From NCBI RefSeq assembly GCF_029894125.1, contig NZ_JARXYZ010000050.1, positions 1 to 48,342 of the forward strand: 48,342 nucleotides of DNA, in the 5' to 3' direction. Below the pieces are notes generated by a model, which did no database searches, had not been told where the DNA came from, and saw only the letters and a program-made list of their open reading frames with translations. Source of the stretch: Kitasatospora sp. MAA19 (GTDB lineage Bacteria > Actinomycetota > Actinomycetes > Streptomycetales > Streptomycetaceae). Positions within the stretch are counted from its first letter, which is position 1. The number at the start of each line of letters is the position of its first letter. The translations under genes and the position numbers were made by a program. Below are positions 48,260-48,342 of the stretch, one piece after another.

Positions 48260-48342
48260 GTCCCTTTACTCATGGTTGGGGATCGCTCGTTCGTGTGATC
48301 GTTCGATGAACTGACGTGCTGGCCGGGGGGTGGGTGATGTTG

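Overview
The window is about 48 kb of very GC-rich DNA, with almost every coding third position G or C, frequent GTG starts and some TTG starts. Gene content and order point to a Streptomycetaceae chromosome (Streptomyces or Kitasatospora). The order tlyA - NAD kinase - recN - pyrG - Nudix - ald - parA - scpA - scpB - rluB - tyrA - cmk - der is the conserved actinobacterial core block also known from mycobacteria. The window is therefore core chromosome with lineage-specific insertions, not a mobile island. Only the last ~0.8 kb, behind a tRNA-Pro gene, looks like accessory DNA.

Layout. 1-1197: 3' part of a TPR protein with an Arg/Asp/Gly-rich repeat region. 1.3-2.7 kb (-): DUF1015 protein. 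2.7-4.5 kb (+): small TPR protein and a HAD-IIA phosphatase. 4.5-4.9 kb (-): SCP2-like protein. 5.0-8.0 kb (+): lysine-rich histone-tail-like protein, a coupled 62-aa protein, TlyA and NAD kinase. 8.0-10.3 kb: a MocR-type regulator divergent from a YczE-type membrane protein. 10.4-13.5 kb (+): recN and a GT4 glycosyltransferase. 13.5-15.6 kb (-): GH15 glucoamylase/trehalase-like enzyme. 16.3-22.5 kb (+): pyrG, Nudix hydrolase, an AfsR-like NTPase/TPR protein and alanine dehydrogenase.

22.8-28.2 kb (+) is the chromosome-organisation block: an orphan ParA, a disordered protein with a C-terminal ribbon-helix-helix-like domain, an array of repeated GTCGAC sites, the SMC-accessory genes scpA and scpB, and rluB with a Gly/Ser/Arg-rich tail. 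I consider the ParA + RHH + repeat array next to the condensin genes the most interesting candidate system here. Immediately after the rluB stop codon sit three TetR-type operator palindromes with no TetR gene in the window.

28.4-34 kb: a TrmB/LuxR-like regulator (+), a DUF952 protein (-) and two tandem DUF4139 proteins (-). 34.3-39.1 kb (+): tyrA, an inserted DUF4419 gene, cmk and der. 39.2-41.0 kb (-): a His-rich protein and a Cys/His-motif protein of unknown function. 41.6-43.0 kb (+): two resuscitation-promoting-factor-type muralytic proteins, with a CRP-like palindrome upstream of the first. 43.1-47.3 kb (+): AlkB-like dioxygenase, TesB thioesterase, DUF1684 protein and MFS exporter. 47.45 kb: tRNA-Pro(GGG) with a clear intrinsic terminator, then a pair of 23-bp inverted repeats and a weakly supported small ORF.

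A recurring oddity is short tandem repeats (17-24 bp units) in intergenic gaps, several of them directly abutting stop codons (about 3.37, 29.4, 33.9, 35.4 and 37.4 kb). All functional calls rest on reading the translated sequence and on known family motifs; no database search was possible.
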